Below the pieces are notes generated by a model. That model was not told the DNA's origin. It searched no databases and saw nothing but the letters and a program-made list of their open reading frames with translations. Both the position numbers and the translations under genes were made by a program. Below, piece after piece: positions 22,640-34,720 of a DNA stretch of 64,000 nucleotides (its first letter is position 1; each line of letters opens with the position of its first letter). The stretch is from Prosapia bicincta (Eukaryota > Arthropoda > Insecta > Hemiptera > Cercopidae), in NCBI GenBank assembly GCA_036971475.1, contig JBAIZL010000002.1:356793582-356857581 (forward strand). Direction: 5' to 3'.

Positions 22640-23850
22640 ATAGCTCAAAATATTTTCTATGAACCAAAAATAGTAATACACTTTATTTCTCAAAATACAT
22701 AAAGAAAGAAAATTTAGCACACAAATTTATTTCTTGAATTTAATAAAATTTACCATTGATACGATATTCAGGCTTCTGGTGGCCAAAATACTTTAATATC
22801 CTTGATAATTTGTTCGAAGAGTCAATTTCCTTGGTTATGTTTTCGCCAAAGAAACTCACACAAGTAAGAGTCGATTAAGTTTCTACTCGTTTCACACTCT
22901 TTACGGTTACGCCTTTTGGCAGATTACCACAATGATTCTATTCTTTGGGTATGAGCTCCGCTTATGGTGTCAACAAAATTTTCAGAATGATAAACTGTAA
23001 GACGGATATACTTCATGTCAGGTATAAGTCTACTTGTTATGCCACTGTAAGAGTTCCACATATCTGAAATGATAGTAGTTCCCGGCTTAATACAGTATTT
23101 TATAGTTGTAAGTAGCATTTCAGCTTATCTGTTTGGTACAGCGTACAGGAAGCACTTGTTATCCTCCTTACAGATCCCACCAAAAACCAATTGTTAGAGA
23201 TAAACTCGGCCAACATGATTTTTTTCTTTTCGAAAAATACGACTTGTCAATTTCAATAGTTTTATTTACACGGCCATTTTTCGTTTTATTATTAAGAATG
23301 GAATGTGCACATACTTCTCTTAAATAATGTTTCCAATCGGTTATTGAACCTGCACTCATACCTAATTCTTCTGCAAAAAACTTAGTGGTAGTGTATTCTT
23401 TTGACCAGGAGTATATGAAAAAAATAATAGTTTCAAAAGGAAGTTTACTTGCTTCGAGCCACGTATCTTTCCTCAGGCCAACCTTAACGCGGCAATCTTT
23501 TGTTACACCACCACCAATTATGAGCAGTTGTCAAACTTAGCGACTTTTCGTGCCCGTCATCACAATTACGCGAGTTATGTAGTATTCCTTTATTACGAAA
23601 ATAACTTACTGCTGTTTCCTTACTATCTATCTCACGAAATAAACATATCAGTGACATGATCAATACTGAAGCACTAACAGGACACTGTTGGTCAAAGTAC
23701 GGTGAAAGTCTCGCAGTAACTGATAAGATAAGGAAACTTGCTGCTTTATTTATATGGTCTTATATGGTTTATTAGATATTTATTTTATGTACCAAGCAAT
23801 ATGTGGCAATAATTAATGTTCTAATTTCCTTAGAAAATATTTTGAGACAT
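22640..23850 (-). mobile_element. Merlin DNA transposon nested in the LINE
   Basis: Short terminal inverted repeats: GCTCAAAATATTTTCTA at 22643-22659 and its near complement TAGAAAATATTTTGAGA at 23831-23847. Between them is an ISXO2-like transposase. The element sits inside the LINE RT, between the GSIIGPVLFNIYIND block and the ADDTA block. I could not identify a clean 8-9 bp target duplication. Confidence 0.75.
22770..23660 (-). pseudogene. Merlin (ISXO2-like) DDE transposase, broken
   Basis: Minus-strand reading in order: MSLICLFREIDSKETAVSYF (N-terminal zinc-ribbon region) with CDDGHEKS and WWWCNKR; a frameshift; then a frame open from about 23485 containing KLPFETIIFFIYSWSKEYTT, the helix GMSAGSITDWKHYLRE, and IEIDKSYFSKRKK with the first catalytic acid. 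The frame breaks, then 23118-22924 has TIISDMWNSYSGI (second D) and HTQRIESLW. After one stop it continues as SAKRRN and LCEFLWRKHN. Domain order and spacing match Merlin; at least three lesions make it inactive. Confidence 0.82.
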
Positions 23851-23855
23851 ACGGT

Positions 23856-23930
23856 CGTATAATAGAAAAGACCCTGTCATTGATGTAGATGTTGAACAAT
23901 ACGGGCCCAATAATTGAGCCATTAATAATT
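23856..23930 (-). pseudogene. LINE RT block upstream of the Merlin insertion
   Basis: Reads GSIIGPVLFNIYIND, the RT motif normally 'GSvLGPlLFniYinD'. It directly precedes the ADDTA block once Merlin is removed, so one LINE was split by Merlin. The LINE ends here; no upstream endonuclease is seen. Confidence 0.7.
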
Positions 23931-24199
23931 TATTTAAAAAAATATTTTTTCAAGAATTTTTTTTATTTGGGAAATGATTAATTAATAAATACTCATGTAA
24001 CATCTAATAGAGCTAATTTAATAATTTACGAACATTTCAAAATACAGGCATCGTCAGAAAAAAAGGATGATTTTGAAATGAATAAAATAAATTAGAAATA
24101 AAATATAGAAAAAAAATATCAAACATTTTGAAACATCATTTCTTGCCGTTTTTAATTAAACCACATGAATTATAAAATTTACTTATTTTGTTTTAAAAA

Positions 24200-24445
24200 T
24201 TAGTCATGTGACAACCCTTATTCAGCACGCTTTCATGTAATCGTACTGGGATATTATTAATTGCTTTTTCACAATCATGTATGGCTGCTATTTCATTGTG
24301 AACTGCTAACTTCAGATCTTAAGTTGTTTGTGGCCTTACGACATACACTTTCGATTTCAAATAACCAAAAAGTAAAAGTGACACGCCGAAAGATCTGAGG
24401 AGCGAGCAGGCCAGGAAAGATCACCATTTCTTGAAATCACATGTT
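24200..24445 (-). pseudogene. IS630/Tc1/mariner-type transposase C-terminus
   Basis: One minus frame has ISRNGDLSWPARSSDLSACH, the 'WPpRSPDLs.cDfflW' motif of this superfamily with the catalytic D changed to H. A shifted frame continues GYLKSKVYVVRPQTT, a stop, and DLKLAVHNEIAAI, then CEKAINNIPVRLHESV. This is the last quarter of a transposase with one frameshift and one stop. It abuts a piggyBac relic at about 24470. Confidence 0.65.
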
Positions 24446-24469
24446 CTGGAAACATTTGTCGTAACGACT

Positions 24470-25039
24470 ACAAGACCTATTATTTCACATCTGGTCGAGC
24501 GAGTCGACAGCACTTTGTTGAGCTGTAGAATTCTACCATATCGTGCTTCTTGCTGTGTTCATCAATCCTAGGCATTTCATGACACGTTGACAGTAACAAG
24601 ACAATTCGATTTTTATTAGTTTTGTATGACATTAATGTTTTTGCACCATCAAAACACAAGATTGATGTACCAAGAGTCTTTTTGCGGTCAACATCTCAGG
24701 CGGAATTTCTGGTTTGTCTCTGCGTAGAGTTCCCAAAATTGTCAGCTTGTAATCCGACCAACAGCGTTTTGGACAGCTGTTGAAGGACCAAAGGATATTG
24801 TATTTCTCAGAGATCAGCAGTTCAACGCTGTTTATTTCTGACAGTTCATCTTCATCAGAATTGGAGCTTTCTGCAGGTTCTGGTTCCAATATAAAATCTG
24901 GATCCTTATCAGGGTCATGAATATCTTCAACGATTTCAGTCTCTGCATGATCCTATTCATCCCCTTCATATTCATTAAGATATCCATATCCATTTAGCAA
25001 ATTTGAAATTTGCTTGTCTGAAAGTATTTCTCTATCCAT
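24470..25039 (-). pseudogene. Internally deleted piggyBac transposase
   Basis: Starts MDREILSDKQISNLLNG at 25039, followed by an acidic N-terminus with one stop and then EPEPAESSNSDEDELSE. After about 110 residues it jumps to GTLRRDKPEIPPEM, a late motif of the DDE domain, and then a decayed 'IV.FYN.TK..VD.lDqM' block (STAQQSAVDSLDQM). The bulk of the catalytic core is missing, so this is a non-autonomous derivative, later fused to a Tc1-type fragment. Confidence 0.72.
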
Positions 25040-25416
25040 TATGAAAAAACCTAACCAACGGATACACTATTAGACTCTTATAGTATTATTATACAATATA
25101 CTATTTAAAATCAATACTTACACTCATATTTACATAATAAGAGAGTCGTCTAAACTCACACACAGCCAAATCAGGCAAATATTTGGTCAATGGAACGGCG
25201 AGAATGTTAAGTTAAAGGTACCGTGAAAGCTAATGTTTCATCTGTGAGACGACGTGAGAACTATAACACACAGATGAAATGTACAGAAGTGTTTAACCAA
25301 CTCTCCATCCCTGTTTCAAGGCCAACTGAAGGAAGAAGGAATGTGAAAGTACAGCGATGGCTGGTATGAGAGGGAGAAGCAAATGACAAAAACGCATCAT
25401 CTGGCAGACTATACAT

Positions 25417-25433
25417 TAGCTTTCTAGGGTTAA
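25417..25433 (-). repeat. piggyBac terminal inverted repeat and TTAA
   Basis: On the minus strand the sequence is TTAA followed by CCCTAGAAAGCTA, a canonical piggyBac-type end with the TTAA target. It lies about 380 bp upstream of the transposase start at 25039 and marks the 5' end of that element. The matching 3' end was not found; it was probably lost at the 24470 junction. Confidence 0.75.
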
Positions 25434-26019
25434 AAGTAATTTATATAATCTTTTTGAAACATATAATTTACTTCGTAAAATATTAAAAACATCTTTTGTT
25501 AAATTTAGAGGTATATTCATAGTAAACTAAAAAACTAGAATACAACAAAACATAAGTTGAAAATAAATTATTTCTTAACATTTCCTTCATTTTTTTTAAA
25601 CCAATTACAAATACAGTATTTCAAGTAAACATAATATAAAATTATTATTATAAAATACATTCACCATAAAAACATCAAGAAGATGGCCACTGTGTATTTT
25701 CTTCGGTATCATAAATACCATATTGGTCAATACACACGTAACATATGTGGAAAATAAATTAAATAAACAAGAAATGCCCGTATCAAGACGCTCCAGAGCA
25801 ATGTGTGGAGAACACCAATCAAAGTACTGTTACCAGTGCACTCAAAACATGTAGAGGGATAAAAAGACATCAAACCTTCAAGTATATCAACCTTCAAGTA
25901 CGTAAGTAATAAAATAATTTTGTAATTTTTTGAAGTTTTATCTCATTGGAAAGTACCAAGTCTGAGAGACTACTGATTAGCTTCAACGTCTGGTATACAT
26001 GTTAGCTTTCTAGAGTTAA
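25434..26019 (-). mobile_element. Second piggyBac-type end, non-coding
   Basis: At 26003-26019 the minus strand reads TTAA followed by CTCTAGAAAGCTA, one mismatch from the neighbouring end. The 580 bp between the two ends has no coding region. It may be a truncated MITE-like copy or part of a tandem insertion. Confidence 0.5.
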
Positions 26020-27319
26020 TATAATGTATAAACCTTTAACATATAACAAAAATAAAATGTTTTTCAACCATTGGTTTATAAAATCATTCTTGTGTAATTT
26101 ATCAATCCATGCGAAATTAAAATTTATAATGCAAATTAGGATTTCTGTTAGATTTTAACCATTTCATATAATTTTATTTTAAAGAGAACTACAATTTTAT
26201 GGTTCTATAAAACAAAAATAAAAATCAAATTTCTTTCAATTCATTCACATTCATTCATTCTAGATATCCTATCCATAAAGTTATAGACACATTCTGCTAC
26301 TTGATGATATGGTGTATAGAATACTGTAACCAAACAGAGGAACAATCTTTTAGCACCAGATAGGTGTATTTGTTCATTAACAAAAAACTCTTCATTTCCA
26401 AATATCGGTTGTGTACTATGCTTATATTGAAGATATAAGGTCCCATCATAAAATATTGATTTGAGACACAATGATGTTCTAAAGCAGCAAACATATAATA
26501 TCACCATATAATGGGCTAACTATGACAGTCTGAGGAATAAGCCATTATGATTTCTTTATTTTTATATACGTAGAGGGTTCCACACTTGTGGCTCAGGCTT
26601 CGAGGGTTAAGCTAGCTAAACGCTTCCCTCATACGTTTCCCATTGTCATCCACCATTTAGCCAGTTAACAAAAGGCACCTTTATTCTTTCATAGAAAAAT
26701 AGAATAGAAAAATAAATGAAATAAAATAGAAGAAAGCCTTAGTTAATCTTCCAGTAAAGAAATGTATAACATTTATGGGCAATTCTAACAGACTTCTAAA
26801 GTAATCCCTTTAAGTTTCAATTGTAAACATATTAATATGGAAATCAACATCCTCAAACCAAGTATCATTTTGTCTTACTTGCCCATTTTAAATGAGTGCT
26901 GGTTAAAAAACGTCATCCTCTCGTTCCACAGTTAATTCGACCATTATAGTCTTTTTGGTGAGTTGTGTATACGGCAGTGTATCTGGATACAAAGATGTCT
27001 CATACAGTTACATAAAAAAAACAATGAAAATTTCTTTCTACTAGTGTAATTTTCCAGTTCTAATGAAAAGCAAGAAAGTACCACAGCAGACTTACCTTGT
27101 TCCAGACTTTTCACCAGCTCTTGTTGGGCGGCTATACTGAATCGGAATTCGTACAAAAATTGGTTGTGCGTATTTGTAAGAGTTCGTACAAAATTGTTAG
27201 ATGTAAACAATCGTCATGACGTTATTGGCGTGGTTAATTTGATTCCGATGTGTTTGTGCAAATTCTTACAAAGTCGTACGCTTAGTTGTATCAGAACAAA
27301 ATATTTGTTGTTTCGTCTG
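26020..27319. other. Unassigned AT-rich sequence
   Basis: Open frames at 26241-26507 and 26944-27210 (minus) show no recognisable domain. A short GC-richer stretch lies at 26570-26680. No element ends identified. Confidence 0.35.
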
Positions 27320-27322
27320 TAT

Positions 27323-27448
27323 TTTAATGACGATTATCACAATTTTGCTTCAAGTCTTATTCCATATCTCAGGCAATTTCCAACCCACCGTAAGATGCTT
27401 GTTAGTAAAATTCAACAATTTATTGCTAAAGAACAAGAAGCATTGTAG
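27323..27448 (+). pseudogene. BESS-motif-like C-terminal fragment
   Basis: The frame ends FNDDYHNFASSLIPYLRQFP, then THRKMLVSKIQQFIAKEQEA and L, then a stop. This resembles the BESS motif ('D.dy.F..SL.p.LR.lp...k...k..Iq..i..eq') at the C-terminus of MADF-BESS proteins, which occur in host factors and next to PIF/Harbinger transposases. The upstream part of the ORF does not look like a MADF domain. Could be a host exon or transposon relic. Confidence 0.4.
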
Positions 27449-28479
27449 CACAATTGGCTCCAAGCAAAAGCCTGCTTCAGTCAATTACACAAAAACATCA
27501 CTTCCACACTCCACGTCAACATTAAAAGAAATTTGAAGTACTTTTTATCATCTATTCTCATCACAGCATAGGATCTTGCAAAATCCCCATTCTCATCTCT
27601 TCATTACAAATATTTATGAATCCGCTCACATCTGTTGAACTTTTCCACCAAAACAGTGTAGGAGAGTCCAAATAATAGTTCAGCAGGAGTCATTTTTCAC
27701 AAGTCATACAATTTCGCAAATTTTGGATTCCATGCCATTCCATGTCTCACAATCTATACTTATAAAATTGCACACATATTTTTTTCATACAAATTTTGAT
27801 GCAATGTAACCTCAACCTTATAAAAACATTCTCTATGAGCTCACCTTGCATAGGACCTCAACATGACAGAAAGTATTCTCCAGTTTTCCAAAGTTTTTAC
27901 ATCCTGTGAATGTGCAAACAAGGGGAAATTGCAGTAGAGGTTTGTATAAATTAAATCAATTAATAGTAAAATTCGTCTTTACAAGAGCTGGGACCAGGAA
28001 GTGTGCGCTGGAAAGAATTCAAATAAAATTGTATCACACTATAGGACCAGTTATGTTATACTCCTCCAAGCCAGTCTTGGCTGTAAGTAAAACTAACCAA
28101 TACTTACCCTATCATTCTGTATCTGCAAGTATAAAGTATGTAGTACTCTCCCTAACCATCTTCTACAACTAATTTCTTCTTTGTGTTGTCCTCACTTTTT
28201 TCTTTCCAGACATCCTAGAGCCAACTAGTGTAGGATTTACTTCAGAAAGAAAAGACTGGTAAAATGTTCTAAATTCATTATATTTCATATCCTCATTCAT
28301 CGACACAGATACGTTTCTGTGTTTACTCTTCTTTAAAAGACAATGTTTCACTCATCACGTCTGCCTATAAAGGACCATGGTATGGTACTCTCCTAGGCCA
28401 AATATGTGCACTAGTCTAAATATAACACTCATATCAGCAGAACACTTCAAAACAAAAAATTTTAAAGACTTTTGTACTT
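27449..28479. other. Unassigned sequence left of the hAT element
   Basis: ORFs at 27906-28172 (plus) and 28169-28351 (minus) have no recognisable domain. Confidence 0.35.
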
Positions 28480-28487
28480 ACTGCTGG

Positions 28488-31184
28488 CAGTGGTGGACTT
28501 TCCATTAAGCACACTAGGCACGTGCCTATGGGCGCAGCCTCGAGGTGGCGGCAGGCGGCAGCCGTTTTTTTTTTTTTTTTTTTTTTTGTACCGATGAGTT
28601 TTAGTGACAATAGTAATAGTACCCAGTTAAATTTGGTGAATTTCAAAATGTGAACCTCAGTTAAATCAGTGGAGGGTCCAGCAGGAAAGCGCCCTCCCCC
28701 TGAGAATAGAAAACTTCCTTTTATTTTATTGTTTTTTAATTTTATCGATGGAACCAAAATAAATTTTTTAATTTATTTTTATAAAAATAGTCTTTAAATA
28801 ATAGTCTCTAATAATAGTCTCTTATCTTGGAATTATTTTAATAAATTGAAAATATCATCAAAAATGTTTAAAAATTTATACTTGTGTAATGTCAGTATGT
28901 GTAATGTCTGAGTGTGCATGTGTGACGTCACATGTGTGTATGTGTATTATACGCGCTTCGAGCTGCGCCCGACAGAAAATTTAAAAATTCCAGAGTACAT
29001 ACCATCGGATGTTTTAAGTATCTCCAAATAAGGAGATAACGAAACACATCCGATGCCATGTACCGTTAAATGCGTATCTCGCATTTATCTATATTCAACG
29101 CCATATTCAACCCCAGATATCTCCGATCGATATAACCGATCAATTGTCCTTTATAATAAGGTATGTTGGAAAAGATGGTTTACCTGTTGAACAGTTTTTA
29201 CTATTTATTCCCATTACCTAACACAAATCAGAGAACTTGGCTGCTGCTGTGTTAAAAGTTTTAGAATCAAATTCCATTCACATAAATGATTGTCATGGAC
29301 AATCATATGACAACGCAAGTAACATGTCTGGGATTTACTCCGGCCTTATGTCCCGTGTGCTGAACATTCACTAAACTTAGTGGGCACATGTGCTGCAAGC
29401 TGTTGCCAAGAGGCATGCACGTTTTTTAATTTAGTACAAAATGTATACACATTCTTCAAAACGGCTTCTACAAAACGTTGGGAGAATTTAATGGAACACC
29501 AGGTACATAAATGTAAGACTATAAAGGGTTTATCTGATACGAGGTGGTATGCACGTGAAGATGCTTGCAGAAGCTTGTGTGAAAACTGGGAAACGGTAAT
29601 AGAAGTCCTGCATATTTATCAGAACAACCCGTGTTAAAAACCTCTTGCAAGAAATGAAGCTTCTGGCATTCTTAAAGGAATGTACAGATTAGAAACCGCA
29701 TTCATGTAGGAGATTTGGACCGACATCTTAGAAAGGTTTCAAAAAATAAGTAAAACTCTTCAAAGCGTTGATACGTCCATTGAGAGAGTCAACCGACTCT
29801 AGGATTCTCTTGTAAAATATATGGACTCTCTTCGTGGAATGTTTGATCTATATGAAAAGAAGGAAATGGATCGATGTGAATGGTGTGAGAGTGATTATGA
29901 CACTTCTTATAAACGTTTGCCCAAGAGAAAATGTCGTCCAGATGAAGGGAGTGGAGAAGAAGTTGTTCTTACAGGGAGATACAAGTTTAAAACGGAAACT
30001 TTTTATGTTATTATTGAAAGACTTAAAAGTGAACTAATAGAAAGAAAAGAAGCATATTCTGTTATAGCTGAAAGATTTTCTATATTTTCTGACCTTTCAA
30101 ACAGAGAACCAAGAGACATTATAGAGCATGGAGCAAAACTGCAAAACCTTTACAGTAGTGATCTGGAGTCATCCTTTGGAAGTGAGTGCGTACATTTTTC
30201 AAACTTGATCAAGTTCAATAATTGGACATGCACATCCCTTTCTATGAGCAAGTTTTTCAGAGAAGACAGCTTGCAGGATACATTTCCTAACGTAGATATA
30301 GCTTTGAGAATGTATTTGTGTACTGGGGTTAGCAACTGCTCTGCAGGAAGGTCATTTTCGTCCCTGAAGAGAATCAAGTCATATCTACGTTCTACCCTCA
30401 AAGAAGACAAATTGAATTCTCTTGCAATTCTCAACATTCAAGCTGATATCCTTAACGCCAACGACTTTTCTTTTGAAGAGTTTTCTATCAACAAAGCAAG
30501 ACGTAAACGTTTAACGTAAGAATAAATGTTTTTAGTCATACTTAGGCTACAAGTTTTGTTTCTGCAATATTTATATAAATATTAAACCTTAAACCACCAT
30601 ATTCCACTTAGAAAGTATATTAAGTCTAATTTTTACACAATGTTTTCATTATAAACTATTATCAAAAAAAAGTAAAATTATACGTTAATTGCTCTTGTTA
30701 ATACTAAGAGGCTGAAAATATTACTTCTTAATCTTGTGTGTAATAAATAGCACTTTCTAATCTCAAAAGTGTCCTTATTTTCAATTGTCTTCATCAACAA
30801 ATATTAAAGTGAAGTAATGTATGTATATTTTCAAAATATATTTCAATGAAATATAGTGCCCAATATATAGTATATTATTATACATTATTATTTAATATGT
30901 ACTTTACGTTTATTAATATTGCATTTGGACAGAAAACTATGGTCGGCTCGGTAATCGGTAATTAATTTAAACGTAAAATCCAATATTGCATGAATATTAA
31001 GCATCAATATTAAAAGGTAATTATTTTTTTATTATGCATTTCTTTGAACAGGCATGAAAACGGATTCGTATGATGAAAAATTAAAAGCATTATGGGACGT
31101 TTCCAATAAATTCGCGAGCTGGGCGCAAAGGGGTGGGCGGCCGAATTGTGCCTAGGGACGGCACCATGGCAAAGTCTACCACTG
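28488..31184 (+). mobile_element. hAT transposon (ZMYM1-like family), 2.7 kb
   Basis: Terminal inverted repeats start CAGTGGTGGACTTT on the left and CAGTGGTAGACTTT (reverse complement) on the right. The 8-bp flanks are ACTGCTGG (28480-28487) and ACTGCTGC (31185-31192), a hAT-type target duplication with one mismatch. The interior has a T23 run at about 28565-28587, a transposase relic on the plus strand, and about 640 bp of non-coding 3' sequence. The well-kept ends suggest moderate age. Confidence 0.88.
29230..30519 (+). pseudogene. hAT transposase, C-terminal two thirds
   Basis: Successive plus-frame segments: NDCHGQSYDNASNMSGIYSG (hAT catalytic-core motif) ending near 29370; then 29380-29637 with AASCCQEACTFFNLVQNVYT and KGLSDTRWYAREDA, the RW motif; then 29821-30519 with a long uninterrupted 232-residue frame. 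That last frame ends in the hAT dimerisation domain, NCSAGRSFSSLKRIKSYLRS followed by LNSLAILNIQADI. Stops and frameshifts separate the segments, and the N-terminal zinc-finger part was not found between 28600 and 29200. It is an inactive relic of a ZMYM1-like domesticated/transposon family. Confidence 0.85.
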
Positions 31185-31192
31185 ACTGCTGC

Positions 31193-32467
31193 CAATTCCC
31201 TCAGTGCATAAACAGGATCCTCGTACAAGAAAGCTCACATATGTAACCAAGAAGCATGTGCTGGTAAATCCATACCTTCTTCAGCCCTAGAATAAGAAGC
31301 TCATCAACAATGTTCAAGAATAACAATAGAGCCAGACTTCATAACAAAATAAGCTTCAAGCTCTACCAGAACTAACCTAAAATATATATAAAAGTTTAGA
31401 TAATTATTTACAACTCATTTTTTGAAACTATTTACAGTTCCATCTGAAATATGTTGAAAGCTGTCATATATTGCTAATATGCAGTGCAATATGAATATAA
31501 TGAACATCTAATACATACACCATGATATCCTTCTAGTATAAACAAATATTTGGGTAAAAGAAGAATAGGATTTATTCATACTAAGCTCCTGTGTCTTGAT
31601 GCCACTGTAGTAGTTACAACATCGTTCTAAAGTGGAACTTGTGGATGACAACTCTTATTGGTTTTCTGTCATCACTGATCATGAAAATTAAACTGACTTT
31701 CAACATGAGTATTTTGTTTTGATAATCTTATGTTGTTAAAAGCATTCTCTAGATTCAAACATATCGCTCCTAGGCCTTAGGTTATAGTTATTTCTATATA
31801 ATAAGGATCCTAAGAAATTCTTTTAGATAGAAGGTTTGATGATTATGAAACTCACAAAGGAGCACAATATATGGAACTTATTACAGTAATATCAGAATCC
31901 AAAACAAATCAATACAAATAACAAGAACTATTTTTTAATGTGTACAATTGGAACAATATTCCTTGCAAAAATTAAAATGAAATATGTGAAATAATTTAAC
32001 CAATTTCTAATTAATTTTAATTTACTACTTTATATTTATTAACCGCATGGTCAGCAGTTTTGGCCATTGGCACTATTTTAAGAGGATTTGAAAGTCTTTA
32101 CAGAAATTCTACAAGTTTTACACAATAGGCAAATGAAGGATTAGATAATAGTTGGTCAATGTAAAGAAGAGTTTCCTACTACAGAAATAGAAAGCTGTAT
32201 TATTTAAATTGAGAAACATCAACTCATAATACTACACACACAGAAAAAAGAAATTTTTCAGATATCAAGATATTCAAGTCAATTAAAAATCACTTTACAA
32301 AACATGACCAGTTGTATACTACTATATAGTTTGAATTGATCCAAGAAGTTTGAAGTAACATTTGATAAAATATAATGAAATAGATTTTCTTAATAATGTG
32401 CATAGCAAATAGATGATATATCAGTAATTTTATCACAACTACCACAATAATGATATAATGAATAACA
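31193..32467. other. Unassigned AT-rich sequence
   Basis: No coding region or element ends recognised. Confidence 0.4.
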
Positions 32468-32775
32468 CCACTAAAAACACTTGTAAATATATTACACTTT
32501 ACTATATTAGCACTTACTTCTATAATTGTTAAGGACAGGTATTTCAGGAGATGTGTCCGATTGTCAACTCAGACTGTAACTTTAGTAAAGTTTCATGTAA
32601 ATAGCTTGAGTTACGATCTGATTTGACTGTGGAACACATCTCCTGCAATGGTCATTCTCAACAACTATAAAAATGTGCTACTATAGGCAAGTGTAACATA
32701 TTTACAAGTGTTTTTAGTCACAAGCTAGTAGCTTATATGAAGATGGAATCAACCAATATGAATAATATCAGTTAC
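32468..32775. repeat. PLE terminal foldback, copy 1
   Basis: An imperfect palindrome. The left arm has AGGAGATGTGTCCGATTGTC and CAACTCAG; the right arm has GGAACACATCTCCTG and then AACAACTATA. It ends with ACAAGTGTTTTTAGTCACAA. The same sequence pair occurs at 34079-34390 and singly at the 3' end of the PLE at 59.9 kb, which identifies it as two PLE termini joined head to head. Confidence 0.65.
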
Positions 32776-33232
32776 AACGTGATACATAACTAAACAGTTA
32801 CAATGAGGTCAAACAACAGAAAAATTTTCGGAGAATATTGCAGTAAGAAAGTGATAAACTGAACAGTTTATTATTATATCAGGAGGAAGATACAAGAAAG
32901 CTGTATGAGGATAGCTAGACTGATGGACACCTACAATGATGTATAATACGGGATAGAGATAGTGGAACTGAAATACTATGAACATTAAACCTATTTCTGA
33001 GAAGAAAATCAGAATATAACAGTTACAATAAATAGAATAAAGTTTAAACACACACATACATAAAACACACACAAAAATAATAATAGCACAAATACATAAA
33101 ATTATCATAACACAACAACACATTACACAAAATATCTTCCTCATTCCGCAAATTCAAATACAAAGTAGCATTTAAAATCAAAACTACTAAAAACACATAC
33201 ACAGAACAAAAACACTCCAGAACAAACACTAC

Positions 33233-33700
33233 AAGGCAGAGTATACAAGATCGACTGCCCCAGTTTCTACCTAGGTCAAACAGGGAAAAACATCACACAA
33301 TACACAGAACACACAATCGAAATTAAACGTCACCATTCACATACAGAACCCACAACACACACATACACCAATATAGACACTAATCTAAAAGTCTTTTACT
33401 ATGTCTAAAAAAGTAACAAACTAAACACAACAGAAAACTTCAAGATGTACAAACACCACAAAAACCATTTTCAACACATTCTAAACGACAAAACACATTC
33501 ACAATATAATGCTATATTTGAACACATAATAAAAACTACTCTATGAACAATATCACACCACAGATCACCGACACACAACAGACTCACACTAATACAACAC
33601 ACCTGAGCAACATTTTGTCCATGATTCACACTATTGAACAATGCACGTATCTAGTGTGAAACGCATCTGCTACAAAATATCAGTAAGTAGTGGTATTTTG
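33233..33700 (+). pseudogene. PLE GIY-YIG fragment and 3' end
   Basis: One frame reads GRVYKIDCPSFYLGQTGKNI and then YTEHTIE, a GIY-YIG domain (GVYK, YIGQTG, EH) with mild changes. After one stop, KSNKLNTTENFKMYKHH and HILNDKTHSQYNAIFEHIIK follow, matching the frame at 53600-53760. The 3' end at 33634-33700 contains the family's terminal block GAACAATGCACG, GTGTGAAACGCATCTGC and ATATCAGTAAGTAGTGG. RT is absent. The minus-strand frames at 32809 and 33044 are shadows in CA-rich sequence. Confidence 0.72.
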
Positions 33701-34078
33701 CTGAGCGATACTAATTGTAATGAATTAAAAATACCTCAAGATGTACAACACAAAAACTTTAAGTTTTAAAATATTTAATTTTCTGAAATCAAATAATGTT
33801 TATTGATGCTTTTAAAATTGTTTGAATTAAATCCATGAAAATTGAGTATAAAATTTCATATAGCTTTAATGTAATAATTCTATTATAACAATTTTAAAAT
33901 CACTACCATGAATGTAATTCAAAAAATTGCTTAAAATTATTTATCATTATAATATCTTAATTATTATTCTGGTAAAACAATTTTCAAATAAATTTTTAAA
34001 ATATTGCCAAAGTAAATTTTTATTTGAGAACAAACTTACATAATGTATGAATCACTGTTGTTTATCAAATAATTTTGA

Positions 34079-34390
34079 CTAAAACACTTGTAAATATTTT
34101 GCAACTTCCCTATAGTAATGCTTACTTATATTTGTTGAAGACAGATGTTTTGGGAGATGTGTCCCATTTTCAACTCAGGCCGTAACTCGAATTACAGTCA
34201 ACTCAGAAAAGTTAAGCTCTGAGTTGACAATGGAACACATCTCCTGAAGCGGCCGTCCTCAACAAATATAAGTAAGTGCTTCTAAACAAGTTGTAAAATA
34301 TTTACAAGTGTTTTAGTCAAAACTAGTAGCTCACATGAAGATGTATTCAACAAATATAAATAATTATAGTTGACTACTATTTAATGCCCT
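34079..34390. repeat. PLE terminal foldback, copy 2
   Basis: A clearer palindrome than copy 1. AAAACACTTGTAAATATTTT on the left pairs with AAAATATTTACAAGTGTTTT on the right. Inside, GGGAGATGTGTCCC faces TGGAACACATCTCC, and the right arm continues GAAGCGGCCGTCCTCAAC with AAATATAAGTAAGTGC. It is homologous to the PLE end at 59901-60010. Confidence 0.7.
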
Positions 34391-34720
34391 TGTCCTAAAA
34401 AACCATCCCAAGCTCTTAAAAGAAAACGTGTTCAGTTTCTCCATTTATTCACAGTGACTATGCTTATGAAATAAAAAATTGAGTGATACATAAGTTGAAA
34501 CATTTTAAAGTTGAATTAAGAATTTATTTACATTTCCTAACCCAAATAACCCTAAAGGATTCGTGCTAACACCCGTTACACAAGAGCTCGTGCGGGGTAA
34601 TTTTGTACCCCAACTAATTTTCAGGTCAATATCAGTAAAATAGTTGGTGTTATAAACAAAAATACTATTTCGTTATACTATAAAAGATATGAATAAACTC
34701 ATGGAATATTATTTCCTTTT

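Noticed and set aside
28565..28587. T23 run as a LINE or SINE poly(A) tail on the minus strand
   Set aside because: It lies inside the hAT element 75 bp from its left end, with no retroelement body or target duplication around it.
28920..28945. TGTGACGTCACA palindrome as a CRE regulatory site
   Set aside because: A single match inside a decayed hAT element within TG-rich sequence; no gene promoter nearby.
32809..33229. Minus-strand frames with a membrane-protein look
   Set aside because: They arise opposite low-complexity CA-rich PLE sequence, whose sense strand carries the GIY-YIG reading.
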